Below, piece by piece: positions 53,388-62,445 of a DNA stretch of 64,000 nt (within the stretch, counting starts at the first letter, position 1; each line of letters opens with the position of its first letter). The DNA comes from Polaromonas sp. CG_9.7 (GTDB taxonomy: Bacteria; Pseudomonadota; Gammaproteobacteria; Burkholderiales; Burkholderiaceae_C), in assembly GCF_015752205.1 (NCBI RefSeq), contig NZ_JADOVG010000003.1, positions 215,833-279,832 of the forward strand. The letters run 5' to 3'. The position numbers and the translations under genes were made by a program. The notes beneath the pieces are model-generated. The model had not been told where the DNA came from. It was given only the letters and a program-made list of their open reading frames with translations, and made no database searches.

Positions 53388-54068
53388 TTGTCCACCGAAA
53401 CCTCCCCCACCCCGGGCGCCAAACGCGAGCGCCGCAAAGAGGCCCGGCCCGGTGAATTGCTCAACGCCGCGCTCGATCTGTTCGTTGAAAAAGGCTTTGC
53501 CGCCACCCGGGTGGAAGAAGTCGCGGCGCGTGCCGGCGTGTCCAAAGGCACGCTGTTTCTTTACTTTCCCAGCAAGGACGAGCTGTTCAAGGCGGTGGTG
53601 CGCGAAAGCATTTCAGGTCGTCTGGTCGAGTGGCGAAGCGACTTTGAAGTCTTCAGGGGAAGTAGCCGCGACATGCTGGCCTACTGTATGAACAGCTGGT
53701 GGGAACGGGTCGGTGCCACAAAAGCGTCGGGCCTGACCAAGCTGATGATTTGCGAGGCCGCCAACTTTCCGGACATTGCCGTTTTTTATCAGCAGGAAGT
53801 CATCCAGCCCGGCCATTCATTGATCCGCCGCATCCTGCAGCGCGGCATCGACCGGGGCGAATTTCGCAGCATGGACCTGGACTACGCGGTGTACAGCGTG
53901 GTCGCGCCGATGGTCTTCATGATCCTGTCGCAGCATTCGATGGGCGTCTGCCTACCCAACCATTGCCCGCTTGATCCGCAAAAATACATCGCCACGCAGC
54001 TGGGTATTTTGCTGGACGGCATGCGCGCCGCGCCAGAGGGTGCGCGTCCGGACGCACCGCAGGCCTGA
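53388..54068 (+). CDS. TetR-family transcriptional regulator
   Basis: The 226-aa product has the TetR helix-turn-helix (LLNAALDLFVEKGFAATRVE and VSKGTLFLYFPSKDELFKAV, about 22-68) and an all-helical ligand domain with WWERVGATKASGLTKLMICE. It begins with TTG at 53388; no in-frame ATG exists before the conserved part. A strong promoter with an operator lies just upstream, so it represses itself. Downstream genes up to tolC are on the same strand, and tolC is a plausible target, but no second operator copy was found there. Confidence 0.85.
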   Translation: MSTETSPTPGAKRERRKEARPGELLNAALDLFVEKGFAATRVEEVAARAGVSKGTLFLYFPSKDELFKAVVRESISGRLVEWRSDFEVFRGSSRDMLAYCMNSWWERVGATKASGLTKLMICEAANFPDIAVFYQQEVIQPGHSLIRRILQRGIDRGEFRSMDLDYAVYSVVAPMVFMILSQHSMGVCLPNHCPLDPQKYIATQLGILLDGMRAAPEGARPDAPQA

Positions 54069-54223
54069 ACCATGAAGTGCAGCTTCCAAGGCAATCCGTC
54101 CCTGGCGGGCATGCGCCCTGCACCGAATCCGCGTCAGGTTTATGCAGCGCACGCCGTCTAAAATCAACGGCTGCGCTGCATTACCTCTTCTATTCAATCC
54201 CGCCGCCTCACAACCAAATTGCC

Positions 54224-54913
54224 ATGAACTACGAACAAGCCCGCTTCAACATGATCGAGCAGCAAATCCGTCCCTGGGAGGTGCTGGACAGCCAGGTCCT
54301 GGCCCTGCTCGCACTGGTCCGGCGCGAGGACTTTGTGCCGCCGGCCTGCAAGGCGCTGGCCTTTGTCGACATGGAAATCCCGCTGCCGCCGCAGCACAAC
54401 CCCGGCCAGTGCATGCTCGCGCCCAAGGTTGAAGCCCGGCTGCTGCAGGACCTGTCCGTTCAAAAACATGAAAAAGTGCTGGAAATCGGCACCGGTTCCG
54501 GCTATATGACCGCGCTGCTCGCGCACCGTGCCCAGCAGGTCATCACGCTGGAAATCGAGCCTGCGCTGGCCGAAACCGCACGCCGCAACCTGCAAAAGGC
54601 CGGCATCTACAACGCCGAGGTTCGCCTGGCTGACGGCGCGGCCAACCTGGCCGAGGCGGTGTCCGACAACGGACCGCTGAACGGCCCGTTCGACGTGATC
54701 GTGCTCAGCGGCTCGGTGGCTGAGGTGCCGCCGTCGCTGCTTGACCTGCTGAAGGTCGGCGGCCGGTTGAGCGCCATCGTCGGCTACGAGCCGATGATGC
54801 GCGCCACGCTCATCACCCGCGTCAGCAAGGAATCGTTTCGCACCGCGCAAGCATGGGACACGGTCGCGCCCCGGCTGCTCAATTTCACCGAGCCGTCCAA
54901 ATTCACTTTCTGA
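54224..54913 (+). CDS. Protein-L-isoaspartate O-methyltransferase family protein
   Basis: The 229-aa product has the PCMT fold: MIEQQIRPWEVLDSQVL near the N-terminus, the SAM motif VLEIGTGSGYMTALLAH (about 85-101), VITLEIEPALAETARRNL and FDVIVLSGSVAEVPPSLLDL. The acceptor loop has SGSV in place of the usual TAAA/PxxxP, so true isoaspartate repair is not certain. It lies directly upstream of the rhodanese gene and tolC, an order I associate with Burkholderiales pcm-tolC loci. Confidence 0.85.
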   Translation: MNYEQARFNMIEQQIRPWEVLDSQVLALLALVRREDFVPPACKALAFVDMEIPLPPQHNPGQCMLAPKVEARLLQDLSVQKHEKVLEIGTGSGYMTALLAHRAQQVITLEIEPALAETARRNLQKAGIYNAEVRLADGAANLAEAVSDNGPLNGPFDVIVLSGSVAEVPPSLLDLLKVGGRLSAIVGYEPMMRATLITRVSKESFRTAQAWDTVAPRLLNFTEPSKFTF

Positions 54914-54942
54914 CCTCCTGAACCCACCGCAAGGCCCGCCAC

Positions 54943-55308
54943 ATGATTTTCCAACTCAATCCCTCCGACTTTGCCGCCTGGCGCGACCGTGTCGCTGCCG
55001 ATTTGGCGCCAACCGTCCTGCCGGTGGTGCTGGATGTGCGCGAACCCTGGGAAGTGCAAACCGCTTCGGTCCGGGAAGACGGCTTCAGCCTGATGGCCCT
55101 GCCCATGCGCGAGGTGCCAAGCCGCCTGGCCGAACTGAAGGACATGCTCGGCACCGAGCATCCCATTGCCTGTCTGTGCCACCACGGCATGCGCAGCCAG
55201 CAGGTGGCGAACTACCTGGCGCAAGGCGGTTTTTCCGAAGTGGTCAACCTGCACGGCGGCATCGACGCCTGGACGCAGCAGGTCGATTCGTCGGTTCCGC
55301 GTTATTAG
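54943..55308 (+). CDS. Rhodanese-domain sulfurtransferase
   Basis: The 121-aa single-domain protein has the rhodanese fold with VVLDVREPWEV, the active-site loop CLCHHGMRS (persulfide cysteine, second C) and GFSEVVNLHGGIDAW. The role may be sulfur transfer or thiosulfate handling. It lies 29 bp after the methyltransferase gene and 111 bp before tolC, probably in one transcript. Confidence 0.88.
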   Translation: MIFQLNPSDFAAWRDRVAADLAPTVLPVVLDVREPWEVQTASVREDGFSLMALPMREVPSRLAELKDMLGTEHPIACLCHHGMRSQQVANYLAQGGFSEVVNLHGGIDAWTQQVDSSVPRY

Positions 55309-55419
55309 CCTGCTTGGCAACCGGCTGTGGCGCAAAGCCGTGAACCGGGGCAGCCGACTTCTGCGCGTTGTCCTCGCGGTGTTTTAATCATTGATTCATT
55401 CAACCTCGGCAAGATTTTT

Positions 55420-56775
55420 ATGACCCTGCTCACCCAATTGTCGGCACCCCGCCGGTCGATGCTGCCTGTTTCGGTCGCATTTGCGCTGGCAAGCCTGACG
55501 CCGCTGGCGCAGGCGCAGAGCCTGGTCGAGTTGTACGAATCAGCACGCGCCTTTGACACCACCTACCAGTCGGCCAAGCTGCAATACGACGCCAACCTGG
55601 CGCGAGCCGACCAGGCCCGGGCCGGCATCCTGCCAACCGCCGGCCTGTCGGCGGGCGCCTCGCGCGTCAACCTTGACAGCACCACCTTCGCGGCGGGCAG
55701 CGGCACCAGTTTCAACACCCGGAACGCCACGCTGAGCGCCAGCCAGCCCTTGTACCGGCCGGGCAACTGGGCCACTTACGAGCAGGGTTTGCGGCAGGTT
55801 GACCTGGCGCGCGCCCAAGTGGAAGCCGCGTCGCAAGACCTGATCATTCGCACCAGCCAGGCTTATTTTGACGTGCTGGCATCGCAAGACACGCTGGCCT
55901 TTGTGCGCGCACAAAAGGAAGCGGTGAACGAGCAGCTGGCCTTTGCCAAGCGCAATTTTGAAGTCGGCACCTCGACCATCACCGACACCCGCGAAGCCCA
56001 GGCGCGCTTTGACCTGGTGCGGGCCCAGGAAATCGCCGCCGAAAACGACCTGCGCGTACGCAAGATCGCGCTCGACCAGCTGGTCGGCATCACCGAATCG
56101 CAGCCCCGGCCGCTGGCCATTCCGGTCAATCTTCCTGACGTGGCAACGGCTGAAGTCAGCACCTGGGTCAGCCAGTCAGAAGCCGTCAGCCCTGCCATTC
56201 GCCAAGCCCGCAGCAATGTTGAGATTGCCGACCTTGAAGTGAAAAAATCCGAAGCCGGCCACAAGCCCACGCTGGACGCCACCGCCAGCTACAACGTCAC
56301 CAAAAACCCGTCGAATACCGCGCAAGCCGGCATTTCATCGCGCGTCAACACCGGCAGTGTCGGCGTGTTGCTCAATGTGCCGCTGTTCGCCGGTTTCTCG
56401 ACGCAAAACCGCATCCTCGAAACGCTGGCACTGCGCGACAAGGCGCTGAGCGACCTCGAAGGCACGCGCCGCAGCGTGTCGCAAAACGTGCGCACCGCCT
56501 ATTTCGGCGTGCAATCGGGCCAGGGCCAGGTCCGCGCGCTGGAAGCGGCCGAGCTGTCCAGCCAGAGCGCGCTTGATGCCAACAAACTCGGTTACCAAGT
56601 CGGCGTGCGCATCAACATCGACGTGCTCAACGCGCAAAGCCAGCTGTTCCAGACCAAGCGCGACCTGGCGCAGGCGCGCTACAACGTGCTGCTCGGCGGG
56701 CTGCGGCTGCGCCAAGCCAGCGGCACGCTGACGCCGGATGACTTGCAGCAGGTCAATGGGCTGCTGGCGCGCTGA
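55420..56775 (+). CDS. tolC: TolC-family outer-membrane efflux channel
   Basis: The 451-aa product has a signal peptide (LPVSVAFALASLTPLAQAQS) and the duplicated TolC/OEP fold: SLVELYESARAFDTTYQSA (start of the first repeat), LYRPGNWATYEQGL, then the second repeat from about 230 (AVSPAIRQARSNVEIADLEV, VPLFAGFSTQNRI, AYFGVQSGQGQVRALE, INIDVLNAQSQLFQTKRDLA). This is the type I secretion/RND outer-membrane partner. The ATG at 55420 is set by the signal peptide. waaA, which I would expect next in relatives, is absent: an inverted LysR gene follows 45 bp later. Confidence 0.92.
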   Translation: MTLLTQLSAPRRSMLPVSVAFALASLTPLAQAQSLVELYESARAFDTTYQSAKLQYDANLARADQARAGILPTAGLSAGASRVNLDSTTFAAGSGTSFNTRNATLSASQPLYRPGNWATYEQGLRQVDLARAQVEAASQDLIIRTSQAYFDVLASQDTLAFVRAQKEAVNEQLAFAKRNFEVGTSTITDTREAQARFDLVRAQEIAAENDLRVRKIALDQLVGITESQPRPLAIPVNLPDVATAEVSTWVSQSEAVSPAIRQARSNVEIADLEVKKSEAGHKPTLDATASYNVTKNPSNTAQAGISSRVNTGSVGVLLNVPLFAGFSTQNRILETLALRDKALSDLEGTRRSVSQNVRTAYFGVQSGQGQVRALEAAELSSQSALDANKLGYQVGVRINIDVLNAQSQLFQTKRDLAQARYNVLLGGLRLRQASGTLTPDDLQQVNGLLAR

Positions 56776-56820
56776 CTCCTTTTGGAAACTGCCTGTCCTT
56801 GTGCATTCCCGGCGCAAGGG

Positions 56821-57771
56821 TCAAACATGCGGAGACACCAAAACAGATGCGGTGTTCCCAGCCACCTCGGTTTGCCATTCAGCCGTGTTCTGAAAACGCT
56901 CCCTCAGGAACTCCAAGAACAGCCGCACCCGACCCGGCATGTTGCGCCGGCTCGGGTACACCGCGTAAATATCGAGTTGAGTGGGCTGATACGCCGGCAG
57001 CACGATCCTGAGCAAATTCTCACGAATGTCCCGTGCCACCATGTAATTGGGGTGCATCGAAATGCCCTGGCCGAGCAGCGCGGCGTGTCGCAGCGGTTCG
57101 CCGAAATTCGAACGCATTGAGCCCGCAACACGCACCGACTTTTTCCCGCCCGGACCGGTCAAGGTCCAGAAATTCGTCGGCGACTTCAAGGCGTTGACGA
57201 GGCAATCATGCTGTGACAACCCCTCCGGCGTCACAGGCACGCCCTTTGCCGCCAGGTAGGACGGGGAAGCCACCAGTAACTGCGGAACGCTTCCCAGTTT
57301 CTGGGCAATCAGACTGGTGTCTTTGAGTGAAGGGGCGATGCGCAAGGACAGGTCCAGCCCCTCCCACACAATGTCCACCCTGCCGTCGTCCAGGTGCATG
57401 GCAAACTGGATGTCCGGGTTTTTGGCTGAAAAAGCCGTCACCAGCGGCACCAGGTGCGCCGCGCCAAACGACGGCGGCGTGCCAACCCGTATCGTGCCTT
57501 TGGGTGCGCTCACTGCGCCGCGAACGGCTGTCTTCACCATGTCGAACCGGTCGAGCAAATCCTGCCCGGTTTCCATCAGGGAAAGTCCCGCCCCGGTCAG
57601 GCTCACGCTCTTGGTTGTGCGGGTGAGCAGCTGGGCGCCCAGGCTGTCCTCCAGCCATTTCACGTGTTTGGTGACGTTTCCCTTGGCCATGCCCAAGCGC
57701 ACGGCCGCAGCAGTGAAGCTTCGTCCCCTAGCGACTTCCGTGAATATTTCAATCGCCCTCAATCTGTCCAT
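56821..57771 (-). CDS. LysR-type regulator of the catabolic cluster
   Basis: The 316-aa protein has a LysR N-terminal domain (FTEVARGRSFTAAAVRLGMA and VTKHVKWLEDSLGAQLLTRT) and an effector domain (GTIRVGTPPSFGAAHLVPLV, LDLSLRIAP, GQGISMHPNYMV). The long C-terminal helix LFLEFLRERF is typical of the DsdC/CrgA-like subgroup. It is divergent from the NTF2-like gene over 157 bp, the standard position for a LysR activator of a catabolic operon. An AT-rich stretch (57790-57830) in that gap probably holds its binding sites. Confidence 0.88.
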   Translation of the reverse strand: MDRLRAIEIFTEVARGRSFTAAAVRLGMAKGNVTKHVKWLEDSLGAQLLTRTTKSVSLTGAGLSLMETGQDLLDRFDMVKTAVRGAVSAPKGTIRVGTPPSFGAAHLVPLVTAFSAKNPDIQFAMHLDDGRVDIVWEGLDLSLRIAPSLKDTSLIAQKLGSVPQLLVASPSYLAAKGVPVTPEGLSQHDCLVNALKSPTNFWTLTGPGGKKSVRVAGSMRSNFGEPLRHAALLGQGISMHPNYMVARDIRENLLRIVLPAYQPTQLDIYAVYPSRRNMPGRVRLFLEFLRERFQNTAEWQTEVAGNTASVLVSPHV

Positions 57772-57928
57772 GGAGTGCCTTACTGTTTCTAATTCGAGAA
57801 CAATATATTCCGTTTTGGAGTCTATGTCGAGTAGGCAGCATTCCCTAGAATCCGCACAACTTTCTGTTGAGCCTGCGCGCAGGCCGTCTCAAGAAAAATT
57901 CCCCCGATCCCAAAAGAAAGACATACGA

Positions 57929-58384
57929 ATGACCGTTGACACCGCGACAGCGCTGCCGGGATGCCTGCAGGTGACGCATCAGCTGTTTTATTTTCTCGAC
58001 GAATCAAGGTACGAGGAGCTGGTTGCGCTGTTCACGCCCGGCGGCACCCTGCACCGCCAGGGAGAGCTTCTGGTCGGACCCCTGGCGATCATGCAGGCAA
58101 TGTCGAAACGGTCGGCGACGCAGCGCATCCGCCATGTGATCAGCAACGGATTCATCGAATCGCAATCGGCGGACCTGGTCCATCTGGTGGCTTACATGGT
58201 GGCTTACCGCTTCGATGACGGTGCGCTGCACACCGGGCCGGTGGACATCAGCCGCCCGCTGCGCCTGTCGGTGGTGCGCGCAGCCCTGCGACAGATTAAT
58301 GGCGGCTGGAAAATTGAGTCCATGACATTCACGGCGCAATTTGAGTTTGTCAGCGATGCGGTGTCAGCCGATGTCCAGCCATGA
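57929..58384 (+). CDS. NTF2/SnoaL-like protein, first gene of the catabolic cluster
   Basis: The 151-aa product has a SnoaL/NTF2-like cone fold: LFYFLDESRYEELVALFTPG, then GTLHRQGELLVGP, IRHVISNGFIE and GGWKIESMTFTAQFEF. AAAGAAAG precedes the ATG at 57929. Members of this fold are isomerases, dehydratases, small subunits of ring-hydroxylating dioxygenases or scaffolds. The PxxxRQG and H near 43 could be catalytic. It overlaps the next gene by ATGA, so the two are coupled. Role unknown; a hydratase or isomerase in the pathway is a guess. Confidence 0.75.
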   Translation: MTVDTATALPGCLQVTHQLFYFLDESRYEELVALFTPGGTLHRQGELLVGPLAIMQAMSKRSATQRIRHVISNGFIESQSADLVHLVAYMVAYRFDDGALHTGPVDISRPLRLSVVRAALRQINGGWKIESMTFTAQFEFVSDAVSADVQP

Positions 58385-59574
58385 CAGGCGGGCAGCCGCA
58401 AGCCATGCAGACGAGCTTCATGCACCAGTCACTGCGCACGCGGGTGGTGTCCAGGCCGGGCGCCCTGCTCGAACTGGGCCCGGAACTGGCCAGGCTCGGC
58501 TGCAAGCGCCCGTTGCTGCTGTCGAGCAACCGCATGGCGTCCAGCCCCTTGTACGCCGGCATCCGCGAATCACTTAGCGAGTTTGAATGTTTCGAGTCCG
58601 GTGACATTCCGCCTCACTCCTCCGTATCGACGGTGTCCCGGATTGCCCGGATGGCGCAAGACCACCACGTTGATGCGCTGGTGGCCATCGGGGGCGGCAG
58701 CGTGTCGGACACTGCCAAGGCGGTGGCGCTGGTCATGGCAGAAGGCGAGCCGCTGGCGCAGCACGCTTCGCGTTTCCTGCCGCCAGACAGGGTCGTAACG
58801 CCCGACCTGGTGCGCTTGAAAGTACCGATTGTTTCCATTCCCATGACCGCTTCTGGCGCCGAAGCGACGCCCTCGCTTGGTATTCGGACAGCGCAAGGCA
58901 CGAAGCTGCTGTTCTGGGATGCCCAGCTGGCCAGCCGAGTGGTTTTGCTCGACCCGCTGGCCAACCTGGCCACGCCCGCGTCGGTCATGCTGTCGACCGG
59001 CATGAATGGCCTGGCCCATTGCATCGAAGGCCTGTACTCCAGGAACCGTTCCCCGATCACCTCGATCCTGGCGCTGGACGGCATCGCACTGTTTGACCAG
59101 TCCCTGGGCCATGTGGCGCGCGCACCGGACGCGGTGGACGCACGGGCAGAACTGCTGCTGGCCGCCCACATTTCCGGCATGGTGCTGGCAAGCGCCCGCA
59201 GCTGCCTTCATCACGCCATATGCCATGTGTTGGGCGCCACCTTTGGCGTGGCCCACGGAGCGGTCAATTCGGTCATCTTGCCGCATGCGGTGCAGTTCAA
59301 CGCGTCATTCGCTGCCGGAGAACTGGCGCAGGCAGCCCAGCGGCTGGGCATTGCCGGCGACACGCAGGACGATGGGGCCGCAGCCTTCGTCAACTGGATT
59401 CGCGGTGTCCAGCAGAGCACGGGCGTTCCATCGCGGTTAAGAGATCTGGGCATCGCCCGCGAAGGGCTGAAGGCGGCAGCACAAAAAACCATGCATGAAC
59501 GCGGTCTGGCCTACAACCCGCGCCCGGTCTCGGAGCCGGCAGAAATCGAATCCATCCTGATGGCGGCCTGGTAG
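58381..59574 (+). CDS. Iron-containing alcohol dehydrogenase, maleylacetate-reductase-like
   Basis: The 397-aa product is a group III alcohol dehydrogenase. It has the NAD-binding IGGGSVSDTAKAVALVM (about 103-119), VPIVSIPMTASGAEATPS and C-terminal metal-region histidines in SCLHHAICHVLGATFGVAHG followed by NSVILPHAVQFN, which resembles the HVLGGxFxLPHAxxHAVxLPH of maleylacetate reductases. That points to reduction of maleylacetate or a similar 4-oxo acid from aromatic breakdown. ATGA overlaps the NTF2-like gene. Other short-chain alcohol or hydroxyacid substrates are possible. Confidence 0.82.
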   Translation: MTGGQPQAMQTSFMHQSLRTRVVSRPGALLELGPELARLGCKRPLLLSSNRMASSPLYAGIRESLSEFECFESGDIPPHSSVSTVSRIARMAQDHHVDALVAIGGGSVSDTAKAVALVMAEGEPLAQHASRFLPPDRVVTPDLVRLKVPIVSIPMTASGAEATPSLGIRTAQGTKLLFWDAQLASRVVLLDPLANLATPASVMLSTGMNGLAHCIEGLYSRNRSPITSILALDGIALFDQSLGHVARAPDAVDARAELLLAAHISGMVLASARSCLHHAICHVLGATFGVAHGAVNSVILPHAVQFNASFAAGELAQAAQRLGIAGDTQDDGAAAFVNWIRGVQQSTGVPSRLRDLGIAREGLKAAAQKTMHERGLAYNPRPVSEPAEIESILMAAW

Positions 59575-59599
59575 TTTAAAACCCCTAATCAACGGAGAT

Positions 59600-60484
59600 A
59601 TGACGATGAAATTAGTAGCAAGTGGGCAGTCCCTGGGCGCCCGTGTTGAAGACCTCGATTTGTCGAAACCCCTGTCCGATGAAGCATTCAAGCAACTGGA
59701 ACAGGCGCTTGGAAAGTTTGGCGTTCTGAGCTATCCCGGGCAGAACCTGACCTCCTTGCAACTCAAGAATTTTTCCGAGCGGTTCGGCCGCCTGGAGGTC
59801 AACGTGGCCAACCTGTACCAGGAGCCCGGCCTGCCGGAGGTCATGATTCTTTCCAATATGGTGGAAAACGGAAAACCACTGGGGCTGAGCGATGCCGGCC
59901 AAGACTGGCACACCGACATGTCCTACAGCAGCATGATTGCTTTCACAAACGTTTTGTACGGCATCGAAATTCCCCACCGGGATGGCGAACCGCTGGGCAA
60001 CACCGAGTTTTGCAACATGCACGCCGCCTACGACGGCCTGCCCGGGGAACTAAAGACCCGTCTGGCGGGCATGACCATCACCCACGATTTTGCCAAGTTC
60101 TGGGACAAAATGCGCCGTGAAAAAGGCAGCAGCCGGCCCGCGCTGACCGACGCGCAACGCAAAGCCAAGCCGCCGGTCACGCACCCGGTTTTCATGACAC
60201 ACCCCATCACCGGGGAAAAAGTGCTGTACGCCAATCCGGGCTATTCGATGCGCATCAATGAACTGCCGCAAGAAGAAAGTGACCGCATCCTGGCGTTTCT
60301 GTTTGAACACCAGTTGCAGTCCAAGTACCAGTACCGCCACCGCTGGAGCGTGGGCGACGTGCTGATGTGGGACAACATGGGCACGCTGCACAACGCGGTG
60401 GCCGATTACCGGCCCGACGAGCACCGCTACATCAAGCGCTGCCAGGTCATGGCGAACCGGTATTTTGAACAAGCCGCACCGTGA
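59600..60484 (+). CDS. TauD/TfdA-family Fe(II)/2-oxoglutarate dioxygenase
   Basis: The 294-aa product has the TauD/TfdA jelly-roll signature: the HxD pair in QDWHTDMSY (H104, D106), the distal histidine in WDNMGTLHNAV near 265 and the 2-oxoglutarate arginine in DEHRYIKRCQV. The N-terminal LGARVEDLDLSKPLSDEAF is typical. These enzymes oxidise and cleave sulfonates, phenoxyacetates, sulfate esters and similar compounds. GGAG lies before the ATG at 59600 (an ATG at 59606 has even better spacing). It overlaps the following gene by GTGA. Confidence 0.9.
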   Translation: MTMKLVASGQSLGARVEDLDLSKPLSDEAFKQLEQALGKFGVLSYPGQNLTSLQLKNFSERFGRLEVNVANLYQEPGLPEVMILSNMVENGKPLGLSDAGQDWHTDMSYSSMIAFTNVLYGIEIPHRDGEPLGNTEFCNMHAAYDGLPGELKTRLAGMTITHDFAKFWDKMRREKGSSRPALTDAQRKAKPPVTHPVFMTHPITGEKVLYANPGYSMRINELPQEESDRILAFLFEHQLQSKYQYRHRWSVGDVLMWDNMGTLHNAVADYRPDEHRYIKRCQVMANRYFEQAAP

Positions 60485-61407
60485 AAATCATCACCTACCG
60501 CAAGGATTCTGGCCCGGTGCTGACCGGCGTGGTGGCCGGTGAACAGGTGCTGGACATCACCGCCTGGACGGCCGCTCGGCCGGTCTGCGCCCTCGCGCAG
60601 CAACGCCTTGCAGCCGCCGGTGTGGAGGCGGCCAGCGGCGGCATCATGCGCTGGCTGCAGTCGGGCGCGGACGCGATCGAGGCGCTGAACGCGCATGTGC
60701 ATGCTGCGCTGGCAACCCCGGGCACCCGGTACGACATGCTGCAGGGCGTGCAACTTTTTGCCCCCGTGCCACGGCCCGGAAAAATCATCGGGGTGGGGCG
60801 CAACTACGCGGACCATGCGAAGGAAACCGGGGTGGCCCCGTTCGAGTCGCCGCGCATCATCTTCAAGGTTCCGTCCTCGGTGGCGGCCCCCGGTGCATCG
60901 GTGCAGCGGCCTGCCGGTGTCAAAAAAATGGATTTCGAAGCCGAGCTGGCTGTCGTGATGGGCGCTTATGGCAAGGACGTGCCGCAAGCGCAAGCGCTGG
61001 CGCTGGTGGCGGGCTACACCATCTTGAACGACCTGAGCGCGCGCGAATTCCAGTTCGACGTTTCCCAGGCGCAGACGACGTTCGCCAAAAGCATGGACGG
61101 TTTTGCGCCGATGGGCCCGTGGCTGGTGACGCGCGATGAAGTCCCTGATCCGCAGACGCTTGACGTGTCGTGCTGGCTGAACGGCGCCCGGATGCAGCAC
61201 GGGCATACCGCCGACATGCTGTTTCCAGTGGCCACCCTGATTGCCTACGTTTCCGGGTTCATGACGCTGGAGCCTGGCGACGTCATCACCACAGGAACGC
61301 CCGCCGGCATTGGCGCCTTCAGGCAGCCGCCGGTTTACCTGCAGCCGGGCGACCGCCTGCGGTTTGAAGTGACCCGGATCGGTGCCATGGAACACCTGAT
61401 CAGCTAA
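60481..61407 (+). CDS. Fumarylacetoacetate hydrolase family protein
   Basis: The 308-aa product has the FAH fold: KIIGVGRNYADHAKETGV (about 101-118), PRIIFKVPSS, the metal ligands in DFEAELAVVMG (E..E and the later D), GYTILNDLSAREFQ, AKSMDGFAPMGPW and ITTGTPAGIGAF. Such enzymes hydrolyse C-C bonds in acylpyruvates and fumarylacetoacetate, decarboxylate, or hydrate 2-keto-3-deoxy acids. The start is a GTG overlapping the dioxygenase stop. The position supports cleavage or hydration of the product of the preceding steps. Confidence 0.9.
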   Translation: MKIITYRKDSGPVLTGVVAGEQVLDITAWTAARPVCALAQQRLAAAGVEAASGGIMRWLQSGADAIEALNAHVHAALATPGTRYDMLQGVQLFAPVPRPGKIIGVGRNYADHAKETGVAPFESPRIIFKVPSSVAAPGASVQRPAGVKKMDFEAELAVVMGAYGKDVPQAQALALVAGYTILNDLSAREFQFDVSQAQTTFAKSMDGFAPMGPWLVTRDEVPDPQTLDVSCWLNGARMQHGHTADMLFPVATLIAYVSGFMTLEPGDVITTGTPAGIGAFRQPPVYLQPGDRLRFEVTRIGAMEHLIS

Positions 61408-61461
61408 AGAGAGCAGTGCCCTTTCGGCATGCACCCATCCCTAAAAAAACGGAGACATCTC

Positions 61462-62445
61462 ATGAAAAAATCGTTCCTCACACTCATTGCAGCCGTTGCC
61501 TGCGCCAGCACAACGCTTGTCTACGCGCAAACCGCCGAGTTCCCCACCAAGCCGATTCGTCTGGTGGTCGGGTTTGCTGCAGGGGGGCCCACCGACATCA
61601 TCGCGCGGGTGCTGGCCAAAGACATGTCGATCCTGTTGGGCCAGACCATCTTCATTGACAACAAGGCAGGCGCCAGCTCGATGATCGCAACCCGGGAAGT
61701 GAAAAACGCCGCCCCGGATGGCTACACGCTGCTGTTCTCATCGCTTGGGCTGAACGTCAACCCGATTTTGCTTGGCGAGCAGGCCGGCTACAACCCCAGA
61801 ACCGATTTCACGCCCATTTCCAATGCCGCGACGCTGCCGCTGGTGGCGGTGCAGGCGTATGACTCGCCCGTCAAGTCCATGGCCGAGCTGCTCAAGACAG
61901 CGCAGAGCAAACCGGAAGCGGTGAGTTTCGCCTCGTCGGGCAACGGCGGCTCCGGACACCTTGCCGGCGAGCTTCTGGGGACGCTGGCCAAAGCAAAAAT
62001 GCTGCATGTTCCCTATAAAGGCAATGGCCCGGCGCTGCTCGAAGTGATGGCCGGCAGGGTTGATTTCATGTTTTATCCGGTGATCGGCCTGGCCGACAAC
62101 GTAGCGGCCAAGCGCATCAAAATCCTGGCGGTGGGTACCGCGAAAAGGCTCGCCCAGTTCCCCGATGCGCCGACGATGTCGGAAGTCGGTTTTCCCGGCT
62201 TTGAAGCGACAGCGCCGTGGGTCGGCATGCTGGCCCCTGCCAAAACGCCCCCCGCCGTGGTGAACCGCCTGAATGACGCCATGGTGAAGGCACTGGCCAA
62301 ACCCGAGGTGAAGGCGCAGCTGGAAAAGCTGGGCGCTGTCATCGTGGGCGATTCGCCAGCCGAGTTCGCCGCCTACCTCAAGCGCGACTACGACCGTTGG
62401 GACCATGTGATCAAGGCCGCCGCCATCAAGGCCGATGTCAACTGA
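61462..62445 (+). CDS. Bug-family TTT substrate-binding protein of the cluster
   Basis: The 327-aa receptor has a Sec signal (MKKSFLTLIAAVACASTTLV, cleaved near YAQT) and the Bug N-terminus FPTKPIRLVVGFAAGGPTD, then SSGNGGSGHLAGELL and MHVPYKGNGPALL-like sequence. CGGAGA lies before the ATG at 61462. No TTT permease genes are present. Lying within the catabolic run, it probably captures the pathway substrate, presumably a carboxylate. Its 3' end overlaps the next gene by 11 bp. Confidence 0.9.
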   Translation: MKKSFLTLIAAVACASTTLVYAQTAEFPTKPIRLVVGFAAGGPTDIIARVLAKDMSILLGQTIFIDNKAGASSMIATREVKNAAPDGYTLLFSSLGLNVNPILLGEQAGYNPRTDFTPISNAATLPLVAVQAYDSPVKSMAELLKTAQSKPEAVSFASSGNGGSGHLAGELLGTLAKAKMLHVPYKGNGPALLEVMAGRVDFMFYPVIGLADNVAAKRIKILAVGTAKRLAQFPDAPTMSEVGFPGFEATAPWVGMLAPAKTPPAVVNRLNDAMVKALAKPEVKAQLEKLGAVIVGDSPAEFAAYLKRDYDRWDHVIKAAAIKADVN

